A stretch of 60,670 bases of DNA from JBFJKD01 sp041601945 (GCA_041601945.1 JBFIHG010000012.1:1-60670); one strand, 5' to 3'; shown: positions 44,895 through 54,441, counted from the stretch's first letter. Notes: generated by a model from the letters alone, not told the origin. Numbers and translations are program-made.

Positions 44895-45974
44895 ATGACC
44901 CGTCCCGCCGAAGCCGTAATTAACGTGGGAAATTTCCGTAGTAATTTTCTGGTGGCCAAGCGCTATGCGGGGTCGGCCCGGGTGATGGCGGTGGTTAAGG
45001 CCAACGGGTATGGTCACGGCGCACCGATTCTGGCGGCGTCTATACCGGAAGCGGATGCGTTTGGAGTGGCCAGCCTCGAAGAGGCGCTGGCACTGCGTAA
45101 AACCGGTGTGCGCCAACCGATTGTCCTGCTGTCCGGGTTTTTTGCGGACGCGGAACTCAGCGAAATTTCGTCCCATCATTTTGAAATCGTAGTGCATAGC
45201 GAGCAGCAGGTGGAGAGTCTGCTGAAAGCCCGTTTACCCTCGCCGTTGAAGGTGTGGTTGAAACTCGATACCGGCATGCATCGACTGGGTTTTAGCCCGG
45301 CAAAGTTTGCCGCGCAATATCTACGCCTGAATGCCTCTAAAAATGTCAGCACGATTCGCCTGCTCAGCCATTTTGCCAGTGCGGATAGCCCCACGGATAA
45401 ATTTAACAAACGGCAGATCGACCTTTTTTACAGTACCGTGCTAGGACTTAAAGGCGAGATCAGTCTGGCCAATTCTGCGGCGTTGATTTCCATGACTATT
45501 TCCCGTGCCGACTGGGTGCGGCCGGGAATCATGCTGTATGGAGCCAACCCGTTCGCCGCGGAACATCCGGTCGCAGATCGTTTGTTGCCGGTGATGACAC
45601 TCAAATCCCGGGTAATCGCAATTCGCGACGTCCCGGTTGGGGAGGCGGTGGGTTACGCTCAGACCTGGGCGGCAGAACGTCCCTCCATTATTGGTACGGT
45701 GGCGATCGGCTACGCCGATGGGTATCCGCGCCACGCGCCGAGCGGCACGCCGGTACTGGTGAACGGGCGGCACGTGCCGCTGGTAGGCCGGGTTTCCATG
45801 GATTTGATTTCCGTCGATCTGACGAATAGCCCGACCGCCCATGTGGGCGACGAAGTGGTGTTGTGGGGCGACGGCCTGCCAGCCTGGGAAGTGGCCGACT
45901 GGGCGGACACTATTGCCTACCAGTTATTTACCGGGGTAACCCGCAGAGTGGCATTTCGCTACGAAAAATCCTGA
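44895..45974 (+). CDS. alr: alanine racemase
   Basis: PLP enzyme interconverting L- and D-alanine for cell wall synthesis or D-alanine use. 359 residues from the ATG at 44895; the PLP lysine is Lys35 in VVKANGYGHGA, and GYAQTWAAERP carries the second catalytic Tyr. LKLDTGMHRLGF and GRVSMDLISVDLT are typical. It is divergent from gcdH. Confidence 0.95.
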   Translation: MTRPAEAVINVGNFRSNFLVAKRYAGSARVMAVVKANGYGHGAPILAASIPEADAFGVASLEEALALRKTGVRQPIVLLSGFFADAELSEISSHHFEIVVHSEQQVESLLKARLPSPLKVWLKLDTGMHRLGFSPAKFAAQYLRLNASKNVSTIRLLSHFASADSPTDKFNKRQIDLFYSTVLGLKGEISLANSAALISMTISRADWVRPGIMLYGANPFAAEHPVADRLLPVMTLKSRVIAIRDVPVGEAVGYAQTWAAERPSIIGTVAIGYADGYPRHAPSGTPVLVNGRHVPLVGRVSMDLISVDLTNSPTAHVGDEVVLWGDGLPAWEVADWADTIAYQLFTGVTRRVAFRYEKS

Positions 45975-45984
45975 ACCGCTGGCA

Positions 45985-46542
45985 TTATTTCAGACGTTTA
46001 AGCAGCAGATTGTCAATGCGGTTTTCCGCAAGAATAGTGCGCGCATCGGCCAGGTTAGTATTGGAATCAAACGGCCCCACCAGCACTCGATACCAGGTTT
46101 CGCCGGGGCGCATATTGGCCGCCTCCACAGTAGCCGTGAGATTCAACATCAATAATTGCGCGCGCAGGCTGTCCGCGTCGGCAAGTTGTTTGAACGAACC
46201 GGTTTGCAGCAAAAATACATACTCCTCGGCAGCCGGCATCGCCGGTTGTTGTGTCGCGGCTACTTCGGGGACAATGACCTCGGAGTCCCGCAGCAGGGTA
46301 TAAAAATCAAAGCGCGGTTTTTGATCGCCCTGGGCCGCGTCGCGGGTGCTGGAAAGGATTGCACTGGGCGTCATGCCCTCCGGCAGTTCGCGGGTGTTAA
46401 ACAATGTTGTGGCGACCACACCAATAGCGATGCCAGCCATTAGCCACAGCCATCCAGGTGCGGTTTTAGGATTCGATCGGGGGCTCATATTGCGGCGTAC
46501 TCGCGTTGGTTTTTGCACGGGTTTGGCGTAGTCTCGGGGCAT
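45985..46542 (-). CDS. SPOR-domain cell division protein, FtsN-like
   Basis: 185 residues from the ATG at 46542: a basic cytoplasmic tail, one membrane helix (about 31-50, LWLMAGIAIGVVATTLF), a linker, and a C-terminal SPOR domain (about 110-185, VFLLQTGSFKQLADADSLRAQ) that binds septal peptidoglycan. Position downstream of priA is the same as for ftsN-like genes in other gammaproteobacteria. The linker is shorter than in E. coli FtsN. Confidence 0.85.
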   Translation of the reverse strand: MPRDYAKPVQKPTRVRRNMSPRSNPKTAPGWLWLMAGIAIGVVATTLFNTRELPEGMTPSAILSSTRDAAQGDQKPRFDFYTLLRDSEVIVPEVAATQQPAMPAAEEYVFLLQTGSFKQLADADSLRAQLLMLNLTATVEAANMRPGETWYRVLVGPFDSNTNLADARTILAENRIDNLLLKRLK

Positions 46543-46671
46543 GTGCTGCTCGTTATCAAACTCTGCCGGCATTGTATGCGCTGGCGTTCGAGATCGCCAG
46601 CCGACTATCCGCCGAAGTCCGGGACTGCGCCTCCAGGAAGGCTGCCTGCGTAGCGCCAGTATGTGTTAGTT

Positions 46672-48900
46672 CTACAACATATCCTGCGGATCGACGTCGA
46701 TGGACCAGCGCGCTTTGCGTGCACCGGGTTGTCGTTCCATGTGGGTGGCCAACCCGGTAAGCAAACGTTGTAATTCGCCGCGGTCGTCGTTGCCGATCAC
46801 AAATTGAAAACGGTAGCGGCCGCGTTGTTTTTCCAGTGGTGCTGGCCAGGGTCCGCTGTACTGTCGTGATTCTCCCGCTGGCAAATGTTGTTCACAATAA
46901 CGACGACAATCCTGCAATAAATTTAGCGCGTCCCCAGGTTGGTGCGCCTCGGCGCGCAGCAGCGCCATGTTGCGTAGCGGCGGAAGTTTAGCGGCAGTGC
47001 GTTGTGCCATCAGCATCGCCGCGAAAGCCGGATAGCCACTTTGCGTCAGTGCGGCAATCAGTGGATGTTCGCAGTGGTGACTTTGCAGGATCACTGTGCC
47101 CGGCTGGTCGCCACGCCCGGCGCGCCCCGCAACCTGAATAATCAACTGTCCCATGCGTTCCGTCGCGCGAAAATCCGGGCTAAACAGCCCACTGTCCGCA
47201 TCCAGAATAGCCACCAGGGTAACGCCGGGAAAATGGTGGCCCTTGGCGAGAATTTGCGTGCCCACCAAAATACAGGGCGCGCCGCTATTCACCTGCTCGG
47301 CAAGGGTGCTCATGGCCTGTTTGGCGCGCGTGGAATCTCGATCCACGCGCAGTACCGGCACGTCGGGAAACAACGTGCTCAGGGTTTCCTCGCTACGCTG
47401 TGTGCCCTGACCGAGGCACAACAGCTGAGGGCTGTGACAGGTCGGGCATTGATTGGGAATGGGTTCCCGATGCTCGCAGTGATGACACAGCAAGGCGCGC
47501 TGGGTGCGATGTACCGTAAGCCGCACATCGCAGCGTGTGCAGCAGGCGGTCCAGCCGCAGTCGTGGCACATCAGGGTCGGCGCAAAGCCCCGTCGATTGA
47601 GAAACACCAGCACCTGATTACCGGCTTTTAATTCCCGTCCAATAGCGGCAATTAGCGGGGCAGTGAAACCAGTTTGCAAGGGAGCGCGGCGCAGATCCAG
47701 CAACTGCCAGGTTGGCAGGCGCGCGCCGCCGGGGCGCCCGCGCAGGAGCAATTGGGTGTACCTGCCCAGATGACAATTGTGCAGGCTTTCGAGGGCAGGT
47801 GTCGCCGTACCCAATACCACCGGAATAGCCTCGCGACTGGCGCGCATCACCGCCACATCCCGAGCGGAATAGCGAAAGCCCTCCTGCTGTTTGAAGGACG
47901 GATCGTGTTCTTCGTCGACAATAATAATCCCCGGCCGCAGCAATGGCGTAAACACCGCGGAGCGGGTGCCCACCACAATTCCGGCGCGACCGGTGCGCGC
48001 AGCGTTCCAGGCATGTAACCGCTCGCGGTCCGTCATACCCGAATGCAGTGCGGCAACCGGCACCGCAAAACGCGCGCGAAAACGTTGCAACGTTTGCGGT
48101 GTAAGACTGATTTCCGGCACCAGCACCAACGCCTGACGGCCGTAGCGCAATACTTTTTCGATAGCCTGTAAATACACTTCAGTCTTGCCGCTGCCGGTTT
48201 CTCCCTGCAACAGATAGCTGTGATACCCATGCAATTCAAGGGTATCCAGCGCAGCCCGTTGATCCGGGTACAGAGGTAAATGATCTTCGGCCAGTAAGTT
48301 TTCCGGTATATCCATGGGAGTGGCGCTGGCGATCACTTCGATCTGCTCGATCAACCCTTTTTTCACCAGGGCGCGCACCGCGTCGCGGTTAATGCCTGCC
48401 GCCGTAATGGCATCTGCCCTGGCACCGCCAGTGCGCAGCAGTTGCAGTAGTTGTTGCTGGCGGGGGGCGCGACGCAACGCGTCGGCGGGCAGGCCGTGGC
48501 CATGGGTGGTTAGTTGCCAGTGGATTTCAGCCGCATCGGGCGGCATATCGCCGCGGCGCAATAACGTGGGTAGTGCTGCGGCCAGAGCCTCGCCAACCGG
48601 GTGCTGGTAGTAATCCGCCGCCCACAGAAATAGCTGGAACAACGACGGCGGCAGTAGTGGTTCTGCATCGAGCACCGCGAGAATCGGTTTGAGTTTTGCC
48701 ACGGGGAAATCACTACTGTCGCTACTACCCACGATCACGCCCACCACCTGGCGTCGGCCGAAGGGCACGGTGACCCGCACGCCACTGGCCAGTAGTGCGT
48801 CGCTGTTTTTGGGCGGCAGATAATCAAACCGCCTGCGCAGGGGCGAGGGCACGGCAACTTGGTAAAACAGCGGGGACGGGGTGGTTGGCTTTACTGGCAT
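46672..48900 (-). CDS. priA: primosomal protein N' (replication restart helicase)
   Basis: A 742-residue helicase that reloads the replication machinery at stalled forks. Order: DNA-binding N-terminal domain (1-110), helicase core with GETGSGKTE, VDEEHD and the zinc-binding Cys cluster from CHDCGWTACCTRC to CPTCHS inserted in the second half, then QVAGRAGRGDQPG and the C-terminal domain. Length and motifs match the family. It lies directly upstream of the SPOR gene. Confidence 0.98.
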   Translation of the reverse strand: MPVKPTTPSPLFYQVAVPSPLRRRFDYLPPKNSDALLASGVRVTVPFGRRQVVGVIVGSSDSSDFPVAKLKPILAVLDAEPLLPPSLFQLFLWAADYYQHPVGEALAAALPTLLRRGDMPPDAAEIHWQLTTHGHGLPADALRRAPRQQQLLQLLRTGGARADAITAAGINRDAVRALVKKGLIEQIEVIASATPMDIPENLLAEDHLPLYPDQRAALDTLELHGYHSYLLQGETGSGKTEVYLQAIEKVLRYGRQALVLVPEISLTPQTLQRFRARFAVPVAALHSGMTDRERLHAWNAARTGRAGIVVGTRSAVFTPLLRPGIIIVDEEHDPSFKQQEGFRYSARDVAVMRASREAIPVVLGTATPALESLHNCHLGRYTQLLLRGRPGGARLPTWQLLDLRRAPLQTGFTAPLIAAIGRELKAGNQVLVFLNRRGFAPTLMCHDCGWTACCTRCDVRLTVHRTQRALLCHHCEHREPIPNQCPTCHSPQLLCLGQGTQRSEETLSTLFPDVPVLRVDRDSTRAKQAMSTLAEQVNSGAPCILVGTQILAKGHHFPGVTLVAILDADSGLFSPDFRATERMGQLIIQVAGRAGRGDQPGTVILQSHHCEHPLIAALTQSGYPAFAAMLMAQRTAAKLPPLRNMALLRAEAHQPGDALNLLQDCRRYCEQHLPAGESRQYSGPWPAPLEKQRGRYRFQFVIGNDDRGELQRLLTGLATHMERQPGARKARWSIDVDPQDML

Positions 48901-49215
48901 GGGGTAATTCTATACGGCCCGGGGGTCGAGGGTGTCGGTTTATCGCCGGTTTATATCAGGTTGTGGGATAGCGGGTTGGCAATAACTAACGGCGGTCCTC
49001 GCGCCGCGTATTCGAAGCTCGTCAATGCACGCATCAACGCCTTGAAACGGCGCGATATTCTGGTAGTATGCGCGCTCCCGCTGACAATCGCATACGGTGC
49101 CTGGCAGGTCACGCTCAACTAAAGTGCAACTTACGTAAGCTTAATTCACGTTCGCTGCGCGGTTGAACACGTTAAATGACCGGGTGGCGGTATGCAAGAG
49201 ATACGAGGCAACACC
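48901..49215. promoter_or_regulatory. divergent region between priA and rpmE
   Basis: About 315 bases with no credible ORF. It holds the rpmE promoter candidate at 49042-49069; the priA promoter was not recognised. Confidence 0.5.
49042..49069 (+). promoter_or_regulatory. candidate sigma-70 promoter of rpmE
   Basis: TTGAAA (49042-49047), 16 bases, TAGTAT (49064-49069), about 145 bases upstream of the rpmE ATG. Confidence 0.55.
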
Positions 49216-49437
49216 ATGAGAGCTGACATTCATCCCCCCTATGGCAAACTGACCGCAACGTGCAGCTGTGGTAACGTCATTGAGGTGGGTTCCACCCTGG
49301 CAGACAGTATTCACCTCGACGTCTGTTCCCAGTGCCACCCGTTTTACACGGGTAAACAAAAAACTGCGGATGCCGGTGGCCGTATTGATCGCTTTAACAA
49401 ACGTTTTGCGCCCCGCGGCAAAGCTGCTACCAAATAA
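49216..49437 (+). CDS. rpmE: 50S ribosomal protein L31, zinc-binding type
   Basis: A 73-residue ribosomal protein with four zinc Cys at 16, 18, 37 and 40 (CSC and CSQC), the C+ form replaced by the C- form when zinc is short. ADIHPPYGKL and DRFNKRF match family ends. The ATG at 49216 follows GAGGCAAC. Confidence 0.97.
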   Translation: MRADIHPPYGKLTATCSCGNVIEVGSTLADSIHLDVCSQCHPFYTGKQKTADAGGRIDRFNKRFAPRGKAATK

Positions 49438-50269
49438 GAGATTTACACCCGCCGCTCGAGGCGGCGCGAATGCGCCCTGGACCACGGTTCTCGGCGCATT
49501 TTTTGTGCTCGTCATTTGCACCGCTTGTACGCCACCAGAAGTACCGCCAGCAGCGGGCAGCGCAACCGAGATCGACTGTGCTCCCTACGGCGAAACGGTT
49601 GCCGCGACGGTTAAAAAAGTTTTCGACGGCGATACGGTGGCCCTCGCGGACGGCCGACGGGTACGCCTGTTAGGCATCAATGCGCCGGAATTGGGACACA
49701 ACGACGCGCCGGATCAACCCTATGCGCAGGCCGCCCGCAAGGCCCTGCAAACCTTTCTAAATGACGGGCAACCCGTGGCCTTGCTGTACGACCGGGAGCG
49801 CCGTGACCGCTACGGCCGCGAACTTGCTCACCTGTACCGCCACGACGGCGCCAACGCGGAAACTCGTCTGTTGCGCCAGGGGCTCGCCTACCACATCGCC
49901 ATTTTGCCAAATACTACATTGGCGGACTGCCTGGCCAATGTGGCAGAAGTCGCCCGTGGGCAGCAGCGAGGGCTGTGGCGGGATTCCCGCGCCACCTCGG
50001 CCGGGGACGTCAAAGAAGGGGGCTATCAGCGGGTAACGGGTCGCATCGCCGAGATTAAATTTGCCAAAACCTGGTGGGTGGAATTGGAGGGTGGCGTCAC
50101 CGGCGTGATCAATCCTGCTGCGCAAGCTTCGTTCTCACGCTCCGAGGTGGAGGCCTGGCGCGGTCAAACCGTGGAGATCAGTGGTTGGGTGTACGCCGGT
50201 AAAAATCCTCGCTATGCGCGCTGGCGTATGAATTTGTCGACTCCCCACGCGGTGCGCTTGTCACCCTGA
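49370..50269 (+). CDS. thermonuclease (SNase)-domain protein, probably membrane-anchored
   Basis: The core (from ATVKKVFDGDTVAL through RLLGINAPE, DRYGRELAHLY and ARGQQRGLW) is a staphylococcal nuclease domain with the expected Asp, Arg and Glu residues, cutting DNA/RNA in the periplasm if exported. Upstream is a hydrophobic stretch VLGAFFVLVICTAC. An additional C-terminal beta-domain of about 80 residues follows. The start is unresolved: no ATG lies between the rpmE stop and the hydrophobic stretch, so I used the ATG at 49370, overlapping rpmE by 68 bases. Confidence 0.75.
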   Translation: MPVAVLIALTNVLRPAAKLLPNKRFTPAARGGANAPWTTVLGAFFVLVICTACTPPEVPPAAGSATEIDCAPYGETVAATVKKVFDGDTVALADGRRVRLLGINAPELGHNDAPDQPYAQAARKALQTFLNDGQPVALLYDRERRDRYGRELAHLYRHDGANAETRLLRQGLAYHIAILPNTTLADCLANVAEVARGQQRGLWRDSRATSAGDVKEGGYQRVTGRIAEIKFAKTWWVELEGGVTGVINPAAQASFSRSEVEAWRGQTVEISGWVYAGKNPRYARWRMNLSTPHAVRLSP

Positions 50270-50312
50270 CGGCGCGTCTGCGCCTGTCTACCAACGCAAA
50301 AAACTAGCGCCG

Positions 50313-50330
50313 CTGGACACTGGACACTGG
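50313..50330. repeat. 7-bp tandem duplication beside a stop codon
   Basis: CTGGACA twice plus CTGG, directly beyond the TAA of the CoA-transferase gene (minus strand). Confidence 0.7.
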
Positions 50331-50331
50331 G

Positions 50332-51549
50332 TTAACCAGGTAGCGGCTCGCTGCCCAGCACACCGGCTTTTTCCAGTGCGGTGATCTGTTCGTCGGAATA
50401 ACCCAGCTGCTCCGCTAACACTTCGCGGTTGTGTTCCCCGAGAAAGCCCGCCTGCAATTCCAGCGGTTCGGGAAAAGCGGAAAAACGCAGCGCCATGCGC
50501 GGTACCGTTACTTCGCCAAAGGCGCGATCCGTTACCGTGCGTATGGTCTGGCGAAGCTTCATATGGGGGTGGTTCATCACTTCCGGTACGCTCAGAATCG
50601 GCGCGGAGGGCACGTGGTTTTCCTCCAGGATACGCACCGCTTCCGCGCCGCTCTCCTGTTTGGCCAGCCATGTTTCGATGGCCTCCACAATCTCCTGTTT
50701 GTTGTCGCCACGCAGGGCTGCGGTGGCAAAGCGTGGATCGGTGAGCATATCTTCCCGGCCGATCAGTTTGACCAGATTCTCCCATTGGGCACCCAGGGCG
50801 ATAATAATGATGTAGCGATCACTGGCTTTAAAAATACCCAGCGGCGACACCATGCCGTGCTGTGTGCCGGTGCGTTTGGGTACGATCGCCCCATTCGAAG
50901 CGGCATACACCTGAAAATTCATCTCGTGGTAACTGCACATCACATCCAGCAGGGAAATATCCAGATGCTGACCGCTGCCGCCGCGCTCTTTGTGGAACAG
51001 AGCGGTGACAATCGCACCGTAGGCGTGTGCCCCCGTGGAAATATCCCCCCACGCCAGGTTGGCAAAGTAGGGCGGTCCGTGTTCCTCGCCGGTCATGGAA
51101 ATCACCCCGGAATAGGCCTGCCCAATCATATCGAAGCCGGGTAAGTGGGCGAGTGGCCCATCTTGCCCGAGGGCCGAAATCGAACACATAATCAGGTCTG
51201 GATTGATCTTGCGCACGGTCTCCCAGTCGAGATTAAAGCGCTTCATCACACCGGGAGTGAAATTCTCCACCAGTACATCCACCTGCTTAATCAATTCGTG
51301 GATGATTTTCTGCGCTTCCGGTTTGCGCAGATCCATGCTCATGGTGCGCTTGCCACGGTTGTGCTGAATAAAGTAACCGCTGCGCCCCTCCTTGATCACC
51401 GGCAATACCCGCGAGGAATCGCCAGCCAACGATTCGACCTTGATAACGTCCGCGCCGCTTTCGGCCATCATGCGGGTGCAGTGGGGTCCGGCCACAAAGT
51501 GGGAGAGGTCGAGTACTTTAACGCCAGCCAGAACGTGGGTGGGTGCCAT
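50332..51549 (-). CDS. CaiB/BaiF (family III) CoA-transferase
   Basis: A 405-residue enzyme moving CoA between carboxylic acids. The N-terminal segment VKVLDLSHFVAGPHCTRMMAESGADVIKVE and the catalytic Asp in LAWGDISTGAHA are typical, as are GKRTMSMDLRKPE and HGMVSPLGIFKASD. The ATG at 51549 follows GAGGATTTCGC. Family III enzymes next to or near gcdH sometimes act on glutarate, but this one is 5.6 kb away, so the substrate is not assigned. Confidence 0.92.
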   Translation of the reverse strand: MAPTHVLAGVKVLDLSHFVAGPHCTRMMAESGADVIKVESLAGDSSRVLPVIKEGRSGYFIQHNRGKRTMSMDLRKPEAQKIIHELIKQVDVLVENFTPGVMKRFNLDWETVRKINPDLIMCSISALGQDGPLAHLPGFDMIGQAYSGVISMTGEEHGPPYFANLAWGDISTGAHAYGAIVTALFHKERGGSGQHLDISLLDVMCSYHEMNFQVYAASNGAIVPKRTGTQHGMVSPLGIFKASDRYIIIIALGAQWENLVKLIGREDMLTDPRFATAALRGDNKQEIVEAIETWLAKQESGAEAVRILEENHVPSAPILSVPEVMNHPHMKLRQTIRTVTDRAFGEVTVPRMALRFSAFPEPLELQAGFLGEHNREVLAEQLGYSDEQITALEKAGVLGSEPLPG

Positions 51550-51627
51550 GCGAAATCCTCTGTATCGAGACCGCCGGTGGTGCACGAATGGCGGTGTGTT
51601 CTAGTTATAAAATAGTCGCGTATAACA

Positions 51628-51792
51628 CTAGTGCGGGCTATTTAGCATTGGTTCGTGAGTCATAGTCAATGCGAGGTAGTTTTTCATGTTCGCCAGCGCT
51701 TTGTCTACCCATGAGTAAATACGTTGATCATCGCGTCGAAAAATGGCGGTAAGCAGTGGCTGGTAAACAACGTGGCAAAAACCGCGGCGCAT
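51628..51792 (-). CDS. possible small protein (54 aa)
   Basis: An ORF in the otherwise empty 347-bp gap between the CoA-transferase and CDGSH genes, starting MRRGFCHVVYQPLLTAIF and with a helical, charged C-terminal half. A TACTATAGT sequence precedes the ATG. No ribosome site and no recognised family; may be non-coding. Confidence 0.2.
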   Translation of the reverse strand: MRRGFCHVVYQPLLTAIFRRDDQRIYSWVDKALANMKNYLALTMTHEPMLNSPH

Positions 51793-51896
51793 CACTATAG
51801 TAGTACGCTTGCGGTGGAAGGGGCGTAGGGCCAAACGCCGCAAAATGGGTCTGTACCGCAACAATAATGAATCGCTATCACACGAGGAGATACGCA

Positions 51897-52136
51897 ATGA
51901 GTGACACACCCGTTAGAGCGCTCGACCATCCCTGCCCGGTAGAAGTCGAAGCAGGCACTATCTACTACTGGTGCGCCTGTGGCCGCAGCCAGAAACAGCC
52001 GTTCTGCGACGGTTCCCACAAGGGTACCGATATCACACCGCTGGCGTTTGCGGCGGACAACGACGAAATCCTGTTTTTCTGTGGCTGTAAAGCCACTGAC
52101 GACGCGCCGTTTTGCGATGGTAGCCACAAGCGCTGA
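51897..52136 (+). CDS. double-CDGSH iron-sulfur protein
   Basis: A 79-residue protein with two CDGSH iron-sulfur motifs: Cys26, Cys28, Cys37, His41 and Cys62, Cys64, Cys73, His77, each holding a 2Fe-2S cluster by three Cys and one His. Such small tandem proteins are redox carriers or cluster donors of mostly unknown partner. CGAGGAGAT precedes the ATG. A truncated hemoglobin gene follows 62 bases on, suggesting a redox or nitrosative-stress link. Confidence 0.93.
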   Translation: MSDTPVRALDHPCPVEVEAGTIYYWCACGRSQKQPFCDGSHKGTDITPLAFAADNDEILFFCGCKATDDAPFCDGSHKR

Positions 52137-52198
52137 CCACCGCGGCCGCAAGTGGCGAGCAAGCGACGCAGGAGTAATTGCAAAATAGGGGTGACCGA

Positions 52199-52651
52199 GT
52201 GACCAGTAGTGCACAACAGCCACAACCGCCCTATGGACAGGGCGACGCCTCTTTTCAGGCAGCCGGGGGCATCGAGGGTATTCGCCAACTGGTCGACGCA
52301 TTTTACGACGTGATGGAAACACTGCCCGAGGCGCAGACGATTCGCGCCATGCACCCCACCGATCTCACCGTCGCGCGGGACAAGCTGCATTTATTTCTGT
52401 GCGGCTGGCTGGGGGGAGAGAAGCTCTACGCCAGAAAATACGGACCAATAACCATTCCCACGGCCCATGCCCACCTGCCGGTAGGCGAGGCCGAGCGGGA
52501 CCAGTGGTTGCTGTGCATGCAGCATGCCGTGGCCGCTCAGCCTTATCCCGACGATTTTCAGCAGTACCTGATGGTGCAACTGGCGGTACCCGCCGAACGC
52601 ATTCGCCAGGCCTGTGCGACCCGCGCTAGCGGGTCATCTGCTCGCGAATAG
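52199..52651 (+). CDS. group II truncated hemoglobin
   Basis: A 150-residue heme protein of the two-over-two globin fold. GGIEGIRQLVDAFYDVM is the start of the fold, FLCGWLGGEKLYARKYG and HAHLPVGEAERDQWLLCM (with the proximal-His region and the group II Trp) the core. It should bind oxygen or nitric oxide. GTG start. Its last 26 bases overlap the 3' end of the convergent ligase gene. Confidence 0.92.
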   Translation: MTSSAQQPQPPYGQGDASFQAAGGIEGIRQLVDAFYDVMETLPEAQTIRAMHPTDLTVARDKLHLFLCGWLGGEKLYARKYGPITIPTAHAHLPVGEAERDQWLLCMQHAVAAQPYPDDFQQYLMVQLAVPAERIRQACATRASGSSARE

Positions 52652-54308
52652 CGGTTTTCACCACCTTGCCGTTGGCATTGCGGGGCAGAGGCTCCATTTG
52701 CAGATCGATGCGCACCGGCACCTTATACGCCGCCAGCCGTGCCGCCACATGTTGTTGTAGTTCCTTCTCGCTAACTGCGTTGGCGCTGCGTACCTGTACA
52801 GTCGCCGCCACCAGTTCTCCAAGTACCGGGTCCGGCAGCCCAACCACCGCCGCATCCAGCACCGCCGGGTGTTCGTACAGGGCGTTTTCCACTTCGATGC
52901 AGTAAATATTTTCGCCGCCGCGAATCAGCATATCCTTGGCCCGATCCACCACGAATAAACAACCCTCAGCGTCCACGTAGCCCAGGTCGCCACTGTGCAG
53001 CCAGCCGTCGCTAAAGGTCTCCGCGTTGGCTTCAGGTTTGTTCCAGTAGCCCTTAATCACCTGCGGGCCCTTTACCCAGATCTCGCCAATCTCGTCTGCG
53101 GGCTGCTCGGCGCCACCTTCGGCCACGATTTTGATATCCGTCACCGCTGGTGGCAGGCCCACGCTGCGGGGTTTGGCCTGGTAATCCTCGCCGATATTCG
53201 CTGTCGCCAATCCACAGGTTTCCGTCAGGCCAAAACCATTGCTGGCAGCGGCGTTGGGAAACGCCTGTTTAATCCGTGCCGCCAGTTCTGGGGGAGGGGG
53301 TGCGCCGCCAAACTGTATGGCTCGCACGCTCGACAGGTCGTGGCTTTTCAGCAGCGGCGACTCCAGTACCTGCAACGGCATGGAAGGTACGCCACCAAAG
53401 GAATTCAGTTTTTCCCGGGCGATAATCTCGATCGCCTGATCCGCATCCCACTTGCGCATAAATACGATTTTGTAACCGTTAAACGTACTCGCGCACAACA
53501 TCGCCAAACAGCCCGTAACATGGAACAGCGGTACGCTAATCAATTGGCCCATCTGTTCCGTGGGCGGCTCAGGGATGCGTCCGTAGCGCAGCTCCGTGCG
53601 CGCCCGCACCGACAATCCGCTAATTTGATTGACACAAATATTGCGGTGCGTGGCCAGCGCCCCCTTGGGTTTGCCGGTGGTGCCAGAGGTGTAGAAAATA
53701 GTGGCGTTATCGTCCCGCCCAATTGTCACGTCGGGTAATGCAGTTGCTTCCCGAGGATCGGCCAGCAGCGCCGACCAGTTGTGCCAGCCGGGCAGTTCGC
53801 CAGAGTGGCGCGCCAGCACCCGGTTTTTCAGCTCCGGCAGTTTGTCCAGAATCGCCGTCAATAATTCCGCCCGCTCCCCATCCGCAAATACCGCCCGCGC
53901 ACCGCTGTCCGCCAGCGCGTAACTCAGCTCCGCTGCCGTCCACCAGGCGTTGAGGGGCACGATCACCGCGCCAATGGACACCACCGCCCAGAACACCACC
54001 GGCCACTCCGGGTAATTGCGCATCACCAGTGCAACCCGATCCCCCGGCTGAATACCAAACTCGTCCACCAGCACATGGGCCAGACAACAGACCTGTGCGT
54101 AGTGTTCGGCGTAGGTGACACGCTGGTCCTCGTAAACCAGGTAATCCCGCTCGGCAAATTGCGACGTGTTTTCCAGAATTTGGCGCAAACTGGCGGGGGC
54201 GTGCTTCCACACCCGGGTGGGAATGCCGCTGATGGTCACTGTCTCCATCTCAAACGGTTGACCGGGGGCGGTCATTTTCTGATTTAACAGGTCGACAGGT
54301 ACTGGCAT
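52626..54308 (-). CDS. AMP-dependent acyl-CoA synthetase/ligase
   Basis: A 560-residue adenylate-forming enzyme activating a carboxylic acid to its CoA thioester. The P-loop reads YTSGTTGKPKGA, then GFGLTETCG, the hinge GWLHSGDLGYVDAEGC and the catalytic Lys in RNANGKVVK. Substrate not evident; fatty or steroid-side-chain acids fit. The divergent SDR gene starts 133 bases away. Confidence 0.93.
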   Translation of the reverse strand: MPVPVDLLNQKMTAPGQPFEMETVTISGIPTRVWKHAPASLRQILENTSQFAERDYLVYEDQRVTYAEHYAQVCCLAHVLVDEFGIQPGDRVALVMRNYPEWPVVFWAVVSIGAVIVPLNAWWTAAELSYALADSGARAVFADGERAELLTAILDKLPELKNRVLARHSGELPGWHNWSALLADPREATALPDVTIGRDDNATIFYTSGTTGKPKGALATHRNICVNQISGLSVRARTELRYGRIPEPPTEQMGQLISVPLFHVTGCLAMLCASTFNGYKIVFMRKWDADQAIEIIAREKLNSFGGVPSMPLQVLESPLLKSHDLSSVRAIQFGGAPPPPELAARIKQAFPNAAASNGFGLTETCGLATANIGEDYQAKPRSVGLPPAVTDIKIVAEGGAEQPADEIGEIWVKGPQVIKGYWNKPEANAETFSDGWLHSGDLGYVDAEGCLFVVDRAKDMLIRGGENIYCIEVENALYEHPAVLDAAVVGLPDPVLGELVAATVQVRSANAVSEKELQQHVAARLAAYKVPVRIDLQMEPLPRNANGKVVKTAIREQMTR

Positions 54309-54441
54309 AGCGGCGCTCTTATTATCAATATGAATCCGTCCCCCATAATAGATTAGAATCGTTCCCTTCTAAAACAGGCAGCGGCATTGACTACGCCCAT
54401 CGGGCCGGTCACGCCATCACTACGCAATTCCGGGAGACATC

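Noticed and set aside
48859..49122. Rightward 87-codon ORF between priA and rpmE
   Set aside because: It overlaps the priA start and the rpmE promoter, has no ribosome site and no recognisable domain.
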